From positions 62,001-126,000 of the forward strand of contig JADJOO010000002.1 in NCBI GenBank assembly GCA_016713725.1: a DNA stretch of 64,000 nucleotides. Direction: 5' to 3'. The notes under the pieces are model-generated. The model was not told where the DNA came from. It saw nothing but the letters and a program-made list of their open reading frames with translations, and did not search any database. Every line of letters begins with the position of its first letter. The first letter of the stretch is position 1. Made by a program: the position numbers and the translations under genes. Source of the stretch: Pseudomonadota bacterium (GTDB lineage Bacteria; Pseudomonadota; Gammaproteobacteria; Steroidobacterales; Steroidobacteraceae). Positions 33,103-42,902 of the stretch are shown here, one piece after another.

Positions 33103-33564
33103 ATGCAAAGGTTACTTCTGCTAGTCGCGTCGCTGCTCGTACTGGGCTCCGCCCAGGCGAGCGAAGTGTTCGTCACCAAGGATGCCCAGGGCCGGCCGAT
33201 CTATACCGATCGCCCCGACAGCCTGCCGGCACAGAAGGTCAATGTCGCGAGCCAGTCCACCGACACGGTGGCGGTGCAGCAGCAGTACGACGAAAAGATG
33301 AAGGCGTACTCCGACGCCGACAAGGTCAGGGCGGAGACGGCAAAAAAAGCGGTCGACTCGCAGCAGGCGAAGGAGCTCTCCGCTGCCGACAAGGCGCAGC
33401 GCTGCCAGGAGTCACGCACGCGCTACCAGAACATGATGAACGCGCGCCGGCTGTATGAGCCAGGCGCGACGGTCGAAGATCGCCGGTATCTCGACTCGAA
33501 CGAGATGGATGCTGCACGCGAGAGTGCGAAGAAAGTGATGGATGAGTTCTGCGCGGGGCAGTGA
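33103..33564 (+). CDS. DUF4124-domain exported protein
   Basis: A 153-residue protein with a clear signal peptide (LLLLVASLLVLGSAQA) and the DUF4124 start EVFVTKDAQGRPIYTDRP, followed by a long charged helix. DUF4124 proteins are common small envelope proteins in gammaproteobacteria with no assigned role. The gene begins just after the CCCCTAA repeat pair. The dehydrogenase gene starts at or before its end. Confidence 0.87.
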   Translation: MQRLLLLVASLLVLGSAQASEVFVTKDAQGRPIYTDRPDSLPAQKVNVASQSTDTVAVQQQYDEKMKAYSDADKVRAETAKKAVDSQQAKELSAADKAQRCQESRTRYQNMMNARRLYEPGATVEDRRYLDSNEMDAARESAKKVMDEFCAGQ

Positions 33565-33568
33565 ACCA

Positions 33569-34483
33569 GTGACCCACGTGCAGGTCGGCTTCGCGGGCCT
33601 TGGCGCCATGGGCCGGGGCATGGCCCGCAACCTGCACAAGGCGGGAATGTTGCGGGCCGTGTGGAATCGCACGCGGGCGCGGGCAGACGAGCTTGCGGCC
33701 GAACTCGGCGTCGCCGCCGCGACGAGTCCGGCAGCGTTGGCACGCGAGTGCGACGTGATCGTGCTCTGCGTTGCAGCCGACGCCGACGTGCTGGCCGTCG
33801 TGGACGCGCTGCTGGCCGGATTGCGCGCCGGAGCGCTCGTCATCGACTGTTCGACCGTCAGCGCCGACACGGCCCGTGAGGCTGCACACCGGCTGGCGGC
33901 GAAGGGTGGCGAATTCCTCGACGCACCCGTGAGTGGCGGCGTCGAAGGAGCACGCGACGGCACCCTGGCCATCATGGCCGGCGGCACCGAGTCGGCGTTC
34001 GCCAGGGCGCAGCCCGTGCTGCAGGCCATGGGCCGCACGGTCACGCATTTCGGCCCGAGCGGTTACGGCCAGGCCGCCAAGGCGACGAACCAGATCTTGT
34101 GTGCCGGCGTCATCCAGGCGGTGGCGGAAGCGATGGCGTTTGCCAAGTCACAGGGCCTGCCGCTGCCGCAGCTGATCGAAACGCTCGGCAAAGGCGCGGG
34201 GTCCAGCTGGTACTTCGTGAACCGCGCGCCGAATGTCGTGCGCGATGCATTCCCGGCGGGCTTCCGCGTGCGGCTGCACGAAAAGGACCTGAAGATCTGC
34301 CGCGACATGGCAGCGCAGTTCGGCGTCGAGCTGCCGGTGGTCGAGGCGACCCTTGCCCAGTACCGCGAACTGATCGCGCAAGGTCACGGCGACGAAGACA
34401 TCTCCGTGCTGTTCCGCCTCAAGGACGCGCTGTTCGCCGCGGCCGCTGCGCAGTCCAGCGGCAACTCCCCCGGAACCGCATGA
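33569..34483 (+). CDS. NAD(P)-dependent 3-hydroxyisobutyrate dehydrogenase-like protein
   Basis: A 304-residue beta-hydroxyacid dehydrogenase: VGFAGLGAMGRGMARNLHKAG for NAD(P) binding, DAPVSGGVEGARDGTLAIM, and the catalytic Lys in GQAAKATNQ. Members reduce or oxidise small hydroxyacids such as glyoxylate/succinic semialdehyde or 3-hydroxyisobutyrate; the substrate cannot be read from these motifs. A GTG start at 33569 is chosen; an ATG at 33542 would overlap the DUF4124 gene. Its stop overlaps the algZ start. Confidence 0.9.
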   Translation: MTHVQVGFAGLGAMGRGMARNLHKAGMLRAVWNRTRARADELAAELGVAAATSPAALARECDVIVLCVAADADVLAVVDALLAGLRAGALVIDCSTVSADTAREAAHRLAAKGGEFLDAPVSGGVEGARDGTLAIMAGGTESAFARAQPVLQAMGRTVTHFGPSGYGQAAKATNQILCAGVIQAVAEAMAFAKSQGLPLPQLIETLGKGAGSSWYFVNRAPNVVRDAFPAGFRVRLHEKDLKICRDMAAQFGVELPVVEATLAQYRELIAQGHGDEDISVLFRLKDALFAAAAAQSSGNSPGTA

Positions 34484-35616
34484 GCGTCCCGGCGCCCCCG
34501 CCGGAGCGCAGACGCGCCGACGAACGCGACTTTTTCCTGCCCGACTTCTGCGAACCGCTCGCCGTGCTCGCGATCGTGCTGATCGCGGCGCTGCTCGGTT
34601 TCGTGCTGGCGCTCGCGCGCCAGTCCAGTCATGGCATGTTCTGGTTCGACCTCGCACGCACAACGGCCTTCCTGCTGTGGGCCGGCCTGTTGTGCGCCGC
34701 GGTGTTGTGCCTGTCGCGGTCATGGCTCGCGGGGAAATCGTTGCGTGCGGGGATCGCCTGGTCGCTGCTGCTGATGGTGGGAACGGTGGCCGTGCTGTCC
34801 GAAGCGGTCTACCTGCTTGGCCGGCTGTGGGCTGCGCGACTGGGCGCGCCATCCGCCATCCTTCCCGACTCGCACTGGCGGTTCGTGCTGCCCAACTTGC
34901 TGATCGCAGCCGTGGTCGGCGCGCTCGCCCTGCGCTATTTCTACGTGTCGCAGCAGTGGCGCCGCTCGGTCGAACTCGAGGCCCGCGCGCGCATCCGCGC
35001 GCTGCAGGCACGGATCCGGCCGCATTTCCTGTTCAACAGCATGAACACGATCGCAGCGCTCACGCGCTCGAACCCGGTGCAGGCCGAGGAAGCGATCGAG
35101 GACCTGTCCGACCTGTTCCGCGTCAGCCTGAGCGACGCGCGCGCGCAGATCACGCTGGAGGAAGAAGTCGAGATCGCGCGCACCTACCAGAGAATCGAAA
35201 AACTGCGGCTAGGCGACCGGCTGCAGGTGCACTGGGATGTCGGCGACCTGCCGCCCCGCAGCATGGTGCCCAGCCTGCTGCTGCAGCCGCTGCTCGAGAA
35301 TGCCATCGGGCACGGCATCGAGCCCCTGCCGCAGGGCGGCATCGTCGACGTGCGCGGACGGCTCGGCGATGGCGCAATCATGCTCGAGGTGACCAATCCG
35401 AAGCCGCAGGGTACGCCGCCGCCGCTGCGCCGCGGTCACCGGATGGCGCTCGACAACATCCGGCAACGGCTGGACCTGGCCTTTCCGGGCCGCGCAACCG
35501 TCGAAGTCGACGTCACAGAGAGCCGGTACACGGTCCGGCTGCGATTCCCGCGCACCGAGGACGAATCCGACTTCCCCGGCACTACGCTGTCGGGCATTGC
35601 CGCGCTACCTTCGTGA
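34480..35616 (+). CDS. algZ: LytS/AlgZ-type sensor histidine kinase
   Basis: A 378-residue membrane kinase. Four hydrophobic segments in the first 170 residues, then the His_kinase motif RIRPHFLFNSMNTIAALTRS with the phospho-His, and an ATP-binding domain (SLLLQPLLENAIGHGIEP, HRMALDNIRQRLDLAFP). This is the AlgZ/FimS form that pairs with a LytTR response regulator, encoded next. It overlaps the dehydrogenase by 4 nt. Confidence 0.92.
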   Translation: MSVPAPPPERRRADERDFFLPDFCEPLAVLAIVLIAALLGFVLALARQSSHGMFWFDLARTTAFLLWAGLLCAAVLCLSRSWLAGKSLRAGIAWSLLLMVGTVAVLSEAVYLLGRLWAARLGAPSAILPDSHWRFVLPNLLIAAVVGALALRYFYVSQQWRRSVELEARARIRALQARIRPHFLFNSMNTIAALTRSNPVQAEEAIEDLSDLFRVSLSDARAQITLEEEVEIARTYQRIEKLRLGDRLQVHWDVGDLPPRSMVPSLLLQPLLENAIGHGIEPLPQGGIVDVRGRLGDGAIMLEVTNPKPQGTPPPLRRGHRMALDNIRQRLDLAFPGRATVEVDVTESRYTVRLRFPRTEDESDFPGTTLSGIAALPS

Positions 35617-35653
35617 CACGCGGCCCGGTCCATCGGACAATCCCGGTCCGCGC

Positions 35654-36430
35654 ATGGACGAAGACACCCCCTCCCCTGCCGATTCGGAAAAGCTGCGAGC
35701 GCTGATCGTCGACGACGAGGCACCGGCGCGCGTGCGGCTGCGTCGCCTGCTCGAGGAGCTGGGTGAGGTGACGATTGTCGGTGAAGCCACCAATGGCGCC
35801 GAAGCGCTCGAGTGCTGCGCGACACTCGATCCCGACCTGGTGCTGCTCGACGTGCGCATGCCCGGCATGGACGGCATCGAGGCCGCCCGCCACCTCGGCG
35901 CACTCGACGAACCGCCGGCGGTCATCTTCACGACGGCCCACGACGAATACGCGCTTGCGGCGTTCGAGACCGAAGCGGTCGGCTACCTGTTGAAGCCGGT
36001 GCGCCGCGAGAAGCTCGCGCGCGCCGTGAGGCACGCGGCTCGGGTTGCCGGCCCACAGCTCGCCCGCCTGGCCGAACAATCGCAGCTGGGCCGCCGCCGC
36101 ACGCAGATCTGTGCGCGCCTCGGCGAACAACTGCGGCTCGTGCCCGTCGATGACGTGCTGTATTTCAGCGCCGGGCAGAAGTACGTGACCCTGCGGCACC
36201 GCAGTGGGCGCGAGCTCATCGACGAATCGCTGCGCGCGCTCGAACAGGAATTCGCGCCGGACTTCATCCGCATCCATCGCAACTCGCTGGTTGCACGCCG
36301 CTACGTGCAGATCGTCGAGCGCAGCCCCGAAGGCCATCTGTTCGTGCGACTCACGGACGGTGACGAAACCCTGCAGGTCAGCCGTCGGTATGCGGCGGAG
36401 GCCCTGCGCCAGATCCGCACCGGATACTGA
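35654..36430 (+). CDS. algR: LytTR response regulator AlgR
   Basis: A 258-residue regulator: receiver domain (LRALIVDDEAPARVRLRRLL, phosphorylation Asp in LVLLDVRMPGMDG) followed by a LytTR DNA-binding domain (DDVLYFSAGQKYVTLRHRSG, FIRIHRNSLVARRYV). The partner kinase is upstream. The start at 35654 was chosen because upstream in-frame codons lack homology. AlgR-type regulators control envelope, motility and surface functions. Confidence 0.93.
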   Translation: MDEDTPSPADSEKLRALIVDDEAPARVRLRRLLEELGEVTIVGEATNGAEALECCATLDPDLVLLDVRMPGMDGIEAARHLGALDEPPAVIFTTAHDEYALAAFETEAVGYLLKPVRREKLARAVRHAARVAGPQLARLAEQSQLGRRRTQICARLGEQLRLVPVDDVLYFSAGQKYVTLRHRSGRELIDESLRALEQEFAPDFIRIHRNSLVARRYVQIVERSPEGHLFVRLTDGDETLQVSRRYAAEALRQIRTGY

Positions 36431-36432
36431 CC

Positions 36433-37560
36433 ATGAACTCCTCCCGCGAAGACGTCGGCGAAGCAACGATTACCCTGCCCGAACCGCGGGCCGCCGCGTC
36501 GCAAAAGGTATTCTTCGCGCGCGTCGGCATGCTGTTGCTCGTGGCAGGGCTGCTGTACCTGGTCGGGCGCATCGTCACTCCCCTGTGGCAGCCGGTCACC
36601 TGGGCCATTTTGCTGGGCGCATTGCTCGCACCCGCGACAGCCCGGCTTGCCGCGCGGCTTGGCAATCGCCCGAGACTCGCCAGCAGCCTCATGACCGTCG
36701 CCGTCGTGCTGCTCCTGCTGCTGCCCGTCCTCGCGCTCGGTGGCGCCGTGGCCGCACAGGCCGCGCAGCTCCTGAACAGCATCGATACTTCCTCACTGCG
36801 CACGTCGAACCTCGACCTCTCGGACTTTCCGGTGCTGGCCGGGCCACTCACGTGGCTCGAGGCAACGGCGGGACTGTCGCTCGCGCAGATCGAGAGTTGG
36901 ATCGTCATGGGCGCCAAGCGCCTGCTTGAGTTCGTGGCCGCGTCGGGCGGCGCCGTGTTCCTCGGGGCACTCGGCACGATCATGAAATTCCTGCTGATGC
37001 TGTTCGTGCTGTTCTTCATGCTGCGCGACGGCCCCTGGATTGCGCAGACGCTGGTCCGCATGCTGCCGATCGAGACCCACCTGCGCGGCAAGTTGTGGCG
37101 GCACCTGATCGACGTCACGCGCGCTGTGTTCATGGGCATCGGGTTGACGGCGCTGGCGCAGGGGACGCTGCTCGGCATCGGCTTCGCAATCGCGGGCTTG
37201 CCTTCGCCGCTGCTGTTCGGCGTGCTGGGCGCACTGTTCGCGCTGGTGCCCATCGTCGGCACCACCATCGTGTGGGTACCCGCGACCCTCTGGCTGCTGT
37301 CACAGGACCAGCTCCCCTACGCAATCTTCATGCTCGCGTGGGGCGTGGTGGTGGTCGGCGCCGTGGACAACGTCCTGCGGCCAATCCTGATTTCCGGCCG
37401 CACCGAAGTCCCTACCCTTGCCGTTTTCATCGGCGTGATGGGCGGCCTGTCTGCATTCGGGTTCATCGGCCTGTTCCTGGGGCCGATCGTCCTGGGCCTG
37501 CTGGTCGCGCTGTTCCGGTTCACGTCGGAAGAGCTCGCGCCCAGATCGAACGAAGCTTGA
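36433..37560 (+). CDS. AI-2E/PerM-family transporter
   Basis: A 375-residue membrane protein of the UPF0118/PerM family, with about eight hydrophobic helices and the conserved LFGVLGALFALVPIVGTTIVW block. Members are proposed exporters of signals or small ions (autoinducer-2, Na+/H+); the substrate is unknown. It starts 2 nt after the algR stop and precedes hemC. Confidence 0.9.
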   Translation: MNSSREDVGEATITLPEPRAAASQKVFFARVGMLLLVAGLLYLVGRIVTPLWQPVTWAILLGALLAPATARLAARLGNRPRLASSLMTVAVVLLLLLPVLALGGAVAAQAAQLLNSIDTSSLRTSNLDLSDFPVLAGPLTWLEATAGLSLAQIESWIVMGAKRLLEFVAASGGAVFLGALGTIMKFLLMLFVLFFMLRDGPWIAQTLVRMLPIETHLRGKLWRHLIDVTRAVFMGIGLTALAQGTLLGIGFAIAGLPSPLLFGVLGALFALVPIVGTTIVWVPATLWLLSQDQLPYAIFMLAWGVVVVGAVDNVLRPILISGRTEVPTLAVFIGVMGGLSAFGFIGLFLGPIVLGLLVALFRFTSEELAPRSNEA

Positions 37561-37588
37561 GCCGCCTGGTGCCACGAGGAGTCGAGTC

Positions 37589-38533
37589 TTGTCGAACACG
37601 CCCCTACGCATTGCGACCCGTCGCAGCAAGCTGGCCATGTGGCAGGCGGAACACGTGCAGTCGCTGTTGCGGGCGGCGCACCCCGAGCTGGCGGTCGAAC
37701 TCGTTCCGATGAGCACGCAGGGCGATCGCGTGCTCGACCGCGCGTTGGCTGAAGTCGGCGGCAAGGGTCTGTTCGTCAAGGAACTGGAGGTCGCGATGCA
37801 GGAAGGCCGCGCGGACATCGCGGTCCACTCGATGAAAGACGTGCCGAGCGAATTGCCGCCGGGCTTTGCGATCGTTGCCGTGCTGCCGCGTGCAAACCCG
37901 CTCGATGCCTTCATTTCGCGCCGCTTCCGGCGTTTTGAAGACCTGCCGCACGGCGCACGCGTCGGCACGTCGAGCCCGCGTCGCCAGGCGCAGCTGCGCC
38001 ACGCGCGTCCCGACCTGCGACTGGAACTGCTGCGCGGCAACGTCGATACCCGGCTGCGTCGCCTCGACGAAGGCGAGCTCGATGCGATTCTGCTGGCCTG
38101 CGCCGGACTCGAGCGTCTCGGCATCGCCCACCACATCACGCAGCAGCTCAGCGTCGAACTGTCGTTGCCGGCGGTGGGTCAGGGAGTGATCGGCATCGAG
38201 AGCCGTGCTGAGGACCAGCGCAGTCGCACCGCGCTGGCAGCGCTGCATCATGCCGATTCGTTCACACGGCTCATGGCGGAGCGCTCGTTCGCGGCCACGC
38301 TCGGCGGCAGCTGTCATTCACCGATCGCGGCCCATGCCACGCTCGACGACGGAACGCTCATCGTGCACGGTTTCATCGGCGCGCCCGACGGCAGTGAAAC
38401 CTATCGTGATCGCGTGAGCGGGCCAGCCACCGAGGCCGAAGCCCTGGGCCGCGGACTCGCCCGTCGCATGCAGTCGGCCGGGGCGGAAACCCTGCTCGAA
38501 CGCCTGCGGCAGGAGGCCGCCGCAAGCTCGTGA
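37589..38533 (+). CDS. hemC: Hydroxymethylbilane synthase (porphobilinogen deaminase)
   Basis: A 314-residue HemC, full length. IATRRSKLAMWQAEHV at the start, KDVPSELPPG, GTSSPRRQAQLRHARPDL and the dipyrromethane-cofactor Cys in LGGSCHSPIAAHA. It polymerises four porphobilinogens in haem and sirohaem synthesis. The start is TTG at 37589, preceded by GAGGAG. It overlaps hemD by 4 nt. Confidence 0.97.
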   Translation: MSNTPLRIATRRSKLAMWQAEHVQSLLRAAHPELAVELVPMSTQGDRVLDRALAEVGGKGLFVKELEVAMQEGRADIAVHSMKDVPSELPPGFAIVAVLPRANPLDAFISRRFRRFEDLPHGARVGTSSPRRQAQLRHARPDLRLELLRGNVDTRLRRLDEGELDAILLACAGLERLGIAHHITQQLSVELSLPAVGQGVIGIESRAEDQRSRTALAALHHADSFTRLMAERSFAATLGGSCHSPIAAHATLDDGTLIVHGFIGAPDGSETYRDRVSGPATEAEALGRGLARRMQSAGAETLLERLRQEAAASS

Positions 38534-39309
38534 CGCTCCCGCTCGACGGCGTCACGATCGTCGTCACGCGTCCGGCGGCCCAGGCCGGCCGGTTTCTCGA
38601 GCTGGCGCGTGTCGACGGCGCCGCGTGCATTCCTTACCCGACGCTGCAGATAGACCGAATCGCTTTGGACGACGACGCTCGCGCGCATCTGCAAAGCCGC
38701 GCCTGGGACTGGGCCATCTTCACCAGCGCCAACGCGGTCGAATCGGCGCTCGAGCAATGCCCGACCCCGCTCGCGGCAAGGCATGCCGCCGTTGGCCGGG
38801 CGACTGCACGCACGCTCGAACAGCATGGCATCAAGGTCGACGCGTGCCCCGCGAGTGCGAGTTCCGAAGGGCTGCTGGAGCTGCCCGAGTTTGCAGCGCT
38901 GGCGGGCCGCGGCGTGCTGCTGGTCAAGGGCAGCGGCGGCCGCGAGCTTCTGCGCGATGCCCTGCGCGCACGGGGCGCCGACGTGCTCGAACTCAAAGTG
39001 TACCGTCGTTCTGTCATTGCACCGACCGCGGCGGCGGCGGCGCAGCTGCACGTCACCCTGTCTAGCTCAGGTCCGCTGGTCGTCGTGGTGACCAGCGCCG
39101 AAGTCCTGCAATCCTTGCTCGAGCACGTCGACGGCGACGACGAAGCTCGACTGCGCAGCCGGACGCTACTGGTACCAGGGCCCCGAGTTGCCGCGGCCGG
39201 CGTCCGACTCGGCTGGACCGGGCCGGTCGTCGCAGCGGCAACAGCCGAAGACGAGGCAATGCTCGCCGCCCTGAGGGGCCTCGCGGCAGGGTCCAAGCCG
39301 CCTGCGTGA
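38530..39309 (+). CDS. hemD: Uroporphyrinogen-III synthase
   Basis: A 259-residue HemD: GVTIVVTRPAAQAGRFLELA at the N-terminus, WAIFTSANAVESALE, and GVLLVKGSGGRELL, the usual scattered conserved positions. It cyclises hydroxymethylbilane to uroporphyrinogen III. GTG start overlapping hemC; hemX follows, the standard gammaproteobacterial order. Confidence 0.94.
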   Translation: MTLPLDGVTIVVTRPAAQAGRFLELARVDGAACIPYPTLQIDRIALDDDARAHLQSRAWDWAIFTSANAVESALEQCPTPLAARHAAVGRATARTLEQHGIKVDACPASASSEGLLELPEFAALAGRGVLLVKGSGGRELLRDALRARGADVLELKVYRRSVIAPTAAAAAQLHVTLSSSGPLVVVVTSAEVLQSLLEHVDGDDEARLRSRTLLVPGPRVAAAGVRLGWTGPVVAAATAEDEAMLAALRGLAAGSKPPA

Positions 39310-39351
39310 TAGCATTCATGGCCGCCGGCCCCGGATGGCCCGCGAGTGCCG

Positions 39352-40404
39352 ATGACCAACGAAATCGAATCCCTCACCACGGACATGAACACGCGCCGGA
39401 CCGGCAGCGGCCTGAGCCCGATGCTGTTCGCCGTCGGCGGCCTTGCACTGCTGCTCGCCGCCTATGCGCACTGGCGTTTCGGCCAGTTCGACGAGCGAAT
39501 CGACCGGTTGCGCGGGCAGGTGGTCGAGCTGCGTGCGACGCAGGATCGCCTCGGCGTGGAAATCAGCGCGGTCGGAACGCAGCTGCAGGAGGCGAATGCC
39601 CAGGTGCGGTCGCAGATTCGCCAGCTGCGCGAGGTACCCACGCAGCTGGGAGAACTCGGCCAGAGCGTCGCCGAACTGCGTGCCCGCACTGACGCGCCGC
39701 AGCGCTCCTGGGTGCGAGCGGAAGCATTGTACCTGCTCGAACTCGGCGCCCGGCGCCTGCGACTCGAACACGACGTGCCCACGGCCGTCGCCGCCCTCGA
39801 ATCCGCCGATGCGCGCCTCGCTACCCTGCCGGATCCGACGGTGGCCGAGGTGCGGGCTCAACTCGCCCGCGAACTCACCACACTGCGTGCGGTAAACGTA
39901 CCGGATATTTCATCCGTGCTGTCACGGCTCGCAGCGGTCGAGACGGCCGCTGCGGATTTCCGCGTGCTTGGCGTGCCCGTCGCCGATGCGCGTCGCCTCG
40001 ATGTGACCGATGCCCAGGACGTCGAGAGTGCGTTCGATCGCGCGGCTCGCCGCCTGCGCCAGGCGTGGCGCGACCTGTTTTCCTACCGGCGCGTCGATCC
40101 AGCGCACTCGCGGCTGGTCACGCGCGAAGAAGAGTCGCTGCGCCGCCAGCAGTTCGAGCTGCAGCTGTTCGCGGCACGGATCGCTGCCATGCAGCAGGAT
40201 CGTCCGGGCTACGCGCAGGCGTTGCAGTCGGCGACGGCATTGCTCGATCGCTCGTTCGACGCACGCGACGCGACCGTGAGCGCGGCCCGCGCCGAACTCG
40301 CGCTGCTCGCCGCGATCGACGTGGACCCGGCAGCCCCCGAGATCGGCACCGCCGCCCAGCTGCTGCAGCGGGTCATCCGTGCGAGCTCGCCCGCGAAGCC
40401 ATGA
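39352..40404 (+). CDS. hemX: HemX-type membrane protein
   Basis: A 350-residue protein: one N-terminal membrane helix (LSPMLFAVGGLALLLAAYAH) followed by a long coiled-coil region (DRLRGQVVELRATQDRLGVE) and a helical domain. It matches the HemX seen between hemD and hemY in gammaproteobacteria, formerly called a uroporphyrinogen methyltransferase although it lacks that domain. ATG 39352 is preferred over an upstream GTG. It overlaps hemY by 4 nt. Confidence 0.9.
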   Translation: MTNEIESLTTDMNTRRTGSGLSPMLFAVGGLALLLAAYAHWRFGQFDERIDRLRGQVVELRATQDRLGVEISAVGTQLQEANAQVRSQIRQLREVPTQLGELGQSVAELRARTDAPQRSWVRAEALYLLELGARRLRLEHDVPTAVAALESADARLATLPDPTVAEVRAQLARELTTLRAVNVPDISSVLSRLAAVETAAADFRVLGVPVADARRLDVTDAQDVESAFDRAARRLRQAWRDLFSYRRVDPAHSRLVTREEESLRRQQFELQLFAARIAAMQQDRPGYAQALQSATALLDRSFDARDATVSAARAELALLAAIDVDPAAPEIGTAAQLLQRVIRASSPAKP

Positions 40405-41609
40405 AGGGCAGCGTCCTCACGGCTTCGGCGCTGGTCGGTGGCGGCCTCCTCGCGCACATCGTGCTGGACGATCCAGGCTACGTCGCAATCAACGTCGGCA
40501 GTTCGCTCCTGGAGACGACGGTGCCAGTGCTCCTGTTGCTGCTCGTCGGCCTGTATTTCCTGACGCGCGCAATCATGGAATCGCTGACGGCGCGACGCCG
40601 GCTGGCGGCGTTGCGCATGGAACGCCGCAAACGCCGCGCACGTGACGACACGCAGCGGGGCTTGCTCGATCTTGCGGCGGGACGCTGGCGCAGTGCCGAA
40701 GACCTGCTCTCGCGCGCCGCACCGGAGGCCGACTCGCCCGCAGCGAACTATCTGGTCGCGGCCCGCGCCGCCGACCTGCAGGACGCCGTCGAACGTCGTG
40801 ACGAGTGGCTCGCGCGGGCGCAGGAAGCTGCTCCGGCTGAACGGGCGGCAGCGCTCGTCACGCTTGCAGAGATGCAGATGCGACGCGGACAGGACACCGC
40901 CGCACTGCAGACTCTCGAACAGCTCGATGCGTCGGGCGACCTGAACTCGCGCGGGCTCGAGCTCATGGCGCGGCTGTGCCAGAAGCTTGGGCGCAGCGAG
41001 CAGCTGCGCTCGCTCGGGCCACGCCTGCGCAGCGCGAAGGAATTGCCGGAGGCACAGGTCAACGAGATTCTGGCACAGGTGCAACTCGAGGAGGTCCGAT
41101 CGGCGGGCGAGCGTCGCGACGTGCCTGCTGCTGACGAAGCCTGGTCCAACCTGCCGCGTGCGACGCGCAAGTTGCCGCAGGCCATCGCAACTTACGCCCG
41201 CGCGCTAGTCGCCGCAGGCGAGGCGGTGGCCGCGGAGAAGCTGCTGCGCGAAGCCATCGACGATCGGCGCGAACCCGCGCTGGTGCGGCTCTATGGCGAG
41301 CTCGTGCTGCCGGATGCGTTGACGACGCTGGACCGCGCAGAGAGCTGGTTGCGCAAGGCGCCGGAGGATCCCGACTTGCTGGCAGCCTGCGCCCGCCTCG
41401 CGCTGCAGGCGGAACTCATCGGCAAGTCGCGCAGCTACCTCGAAGCGTCGCTTGCCCGCAAACCGTCGGCCGAGAACAGCCTGCTCTACGCGGAACTGCT
41501 CGACCAGCTGGGTGAAGGCGAGCGCGCGCGCACGGTCCTGCGCGACAGCGTCGCGCGCTCGGTGGGCCGTCGACCGGCGTTACCGCGCGTGCGCTTGCGG
41601 CGACGATAA
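40401..41609 (+). CDS. hemY: HemY-type TPR membrane protein
   Basis: A 402-residue protein with two N-terminal membrane helices (ALVGGGLLAHIVL and LLETTVPVLLLLLVGLYFL) and tetratricopeptide-like helical repeats to the end. It is the HemY-N family protein of the hemCDXY cluster, unrelated to protoporphyrinogen oxidase, with a scaffold role proposed for haem enzymes. Confidence 0.92.
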   Translation: MKGSVLTASALVGGGLLAHIVLDDPGYVAINVGSSLLETTVPVLLLLLVGLYFLTRAIMESLTARRRLAALRMERRKRRARDDTQRGLLDLAAGRWRSAEDLLSRAAPEADSPAANYLVAARAADLQDAVERRDEWLARAQEAAPAERAAALVTLAEMQMRRGQDTAALQTLEQLDASGDLNSRGLELMARLCQKLGRSEQLRSLGPRLRSAKELPEAQVNEILAQVQLEEVRSAGERRDVPAADEAWSNLPRATRKLPQAIATYARALVAAGEAVAAEKLLREAIDDRREPALVRLYGELVLPDALTTLDRAESWLRKAPEDPDLLAACARLALQAELIGKSRSYLEASLARKPSAENSLLYAELLDQLGEGERARTVLRDSVARSVGRRPALPRVRLRRR

Positions 41610-41655
41610 GCGGCAGCCCACACAGCGCTCGGAACGAGCGCTCTGCGGTGGACGC

Positions 41656-41758
41656 GGCGTTGCCGAGAGTTCCGGAAGGCCGTCGCGCGACATGGACGTC
41701 GCGCGCGAGCCTACAGGGACGTATTTACGGCGTGCCTTCCGGAACTCTCGGCAATGCC
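41656..41758. repeat. Long inverted repeat between hemY and the ferredoxin reductase gene
   Basis: 25-nt arms 41656-41680 and 41734-41758 match at 24 of 25 positions (GGCGTTGCCGAGAGTTCCGG... and its complement), with a 53-base middle containing its own short palindromes (GACGTCGCGCGCGA). It lies between two converging genes. It resembles intergenic palindromic repeats of proteobacteria and probably ends transcription from both sides. Confidence 0.8.
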
Positions 41759-41790
41759 ACGGCCGCCGCAAGAGCAGCACGTCCCGACCA

Positions 41791-42842
41791 TCAGGTGCTG
41801 TCTGTCTTCCGCATCGCCGCCAGCGTATCGGGCGCATAGTCGAACGAGTCGAAGAACAGCTGCGCGCGCGGCAGTCCGCGCTCGACGAACGTATGGCGGA
41901 TCGCCTCCACCATCGCCGGCGGCCCGCTCGCGTAGACATCGTACTGGACAGGTCGGCGCCGAGATCGGCAAGCGCCGCTTCGTGCACCAGCCCGCTGCGA
42001 CCCGCCCACGGCGACACTTCGGCCAGTGACCCGGACAACACCGGCCGGTAGGCGAAGGCCGGACGGATGGCCTCGACGTTTACGAGCCAGTTGTGCTCGT
42101 ATAGATCCGCCGTCGTACGCGCACCCCAGTAAAGCGTAAGCGGGCGTCGGTCACCAACTGCCAGTAACTGCCGCAGCATGGCTCGCAACGGCGCGTAGCC
42201 CGTGCCGCCGCCTATCATCACCGCATGCCGCGGCGAATCGCCACGGAACCAGAACTGCCCGAGCGGACCCTCGACGCGCAACAGGTTGCCGGCGCGCATG
42301 GTGTCGAACAGCTGGCCGGTGAACCCGCTCGATGATGCGCGACGAACGTGCACCTCGAGCATCTTGCCGTCCGCCGGCGCGCTCGACAGCGAGAAGCTGC
42401 GGCGACGCCCGCCTGACAGGATGAAATCGATGTACTGCCCAGCGCGGTAATGCAGGTCCTCGACGGCCGGCAACTTGAGAAACACGGCCATGACGTCATC
42501 GGCCAGGCGTTCCATGCGATCGATCCGGCTCGGCAGGCTCTTCACTTCGACCTGGGGGGCCGGCCGCATCTCGCGCGTCTCGATCGTGATGTCCGTGATC
42601 GCCTGGGCCTGGCACAACAGCACGAAACGCTCGGCTGCCTCGTCCGGGGTGATCCCGGCAGGAAGCTCCCGCGTCGGATAGGTCGTCGCGCCGGCCAGCA
42701 GCCGCGCCCGGCAGGAGGCACAGTGCCCGCCTTTGCAGCTGTGCGGCAGGTTCAGGCCAGCCCGCAGCGCAGCCGTCAACACGGGCTCGCCGGGATCGGC
42801 GGCGAAACTTTCGCCCGTGGGCACGATCGTCACCTGAGGCAT
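41791..42842 (-). CDS. 2Fe-2S ferredoxin-NAD(P)H reductase fusion (one frameshift)
   Basis: About 350 residues: a plant-type [2Fe-2S] ferredoxin domain (HSCKGGHCASCRARLL, later VLLCQAQ) followed by FAD- and NAD-binding domains (AGQYIDF, SFSLSSAPAD, MIGGGTGYAPLRAML). This order fits the CDP-6-deoxy-glucoseen reductase/phenol-hydroxylase reductase family. The frame breaks near 41950: the true C-terminus (VQYDVYASGPPAMVEAIRHT... FDSFDYAPDTLAAM) continues in another frame to the stop at 41791. A one-base error is likely. ATG 42842 has a GGGAG site upstream. Confidence 0.82.
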
Positions 42843-42902
42843 CGACGTAGGACTCCCGCTCGGCGCAACGGCGTTGGGCATCCCTTCGCGTATGCTTTCG
42901 AC

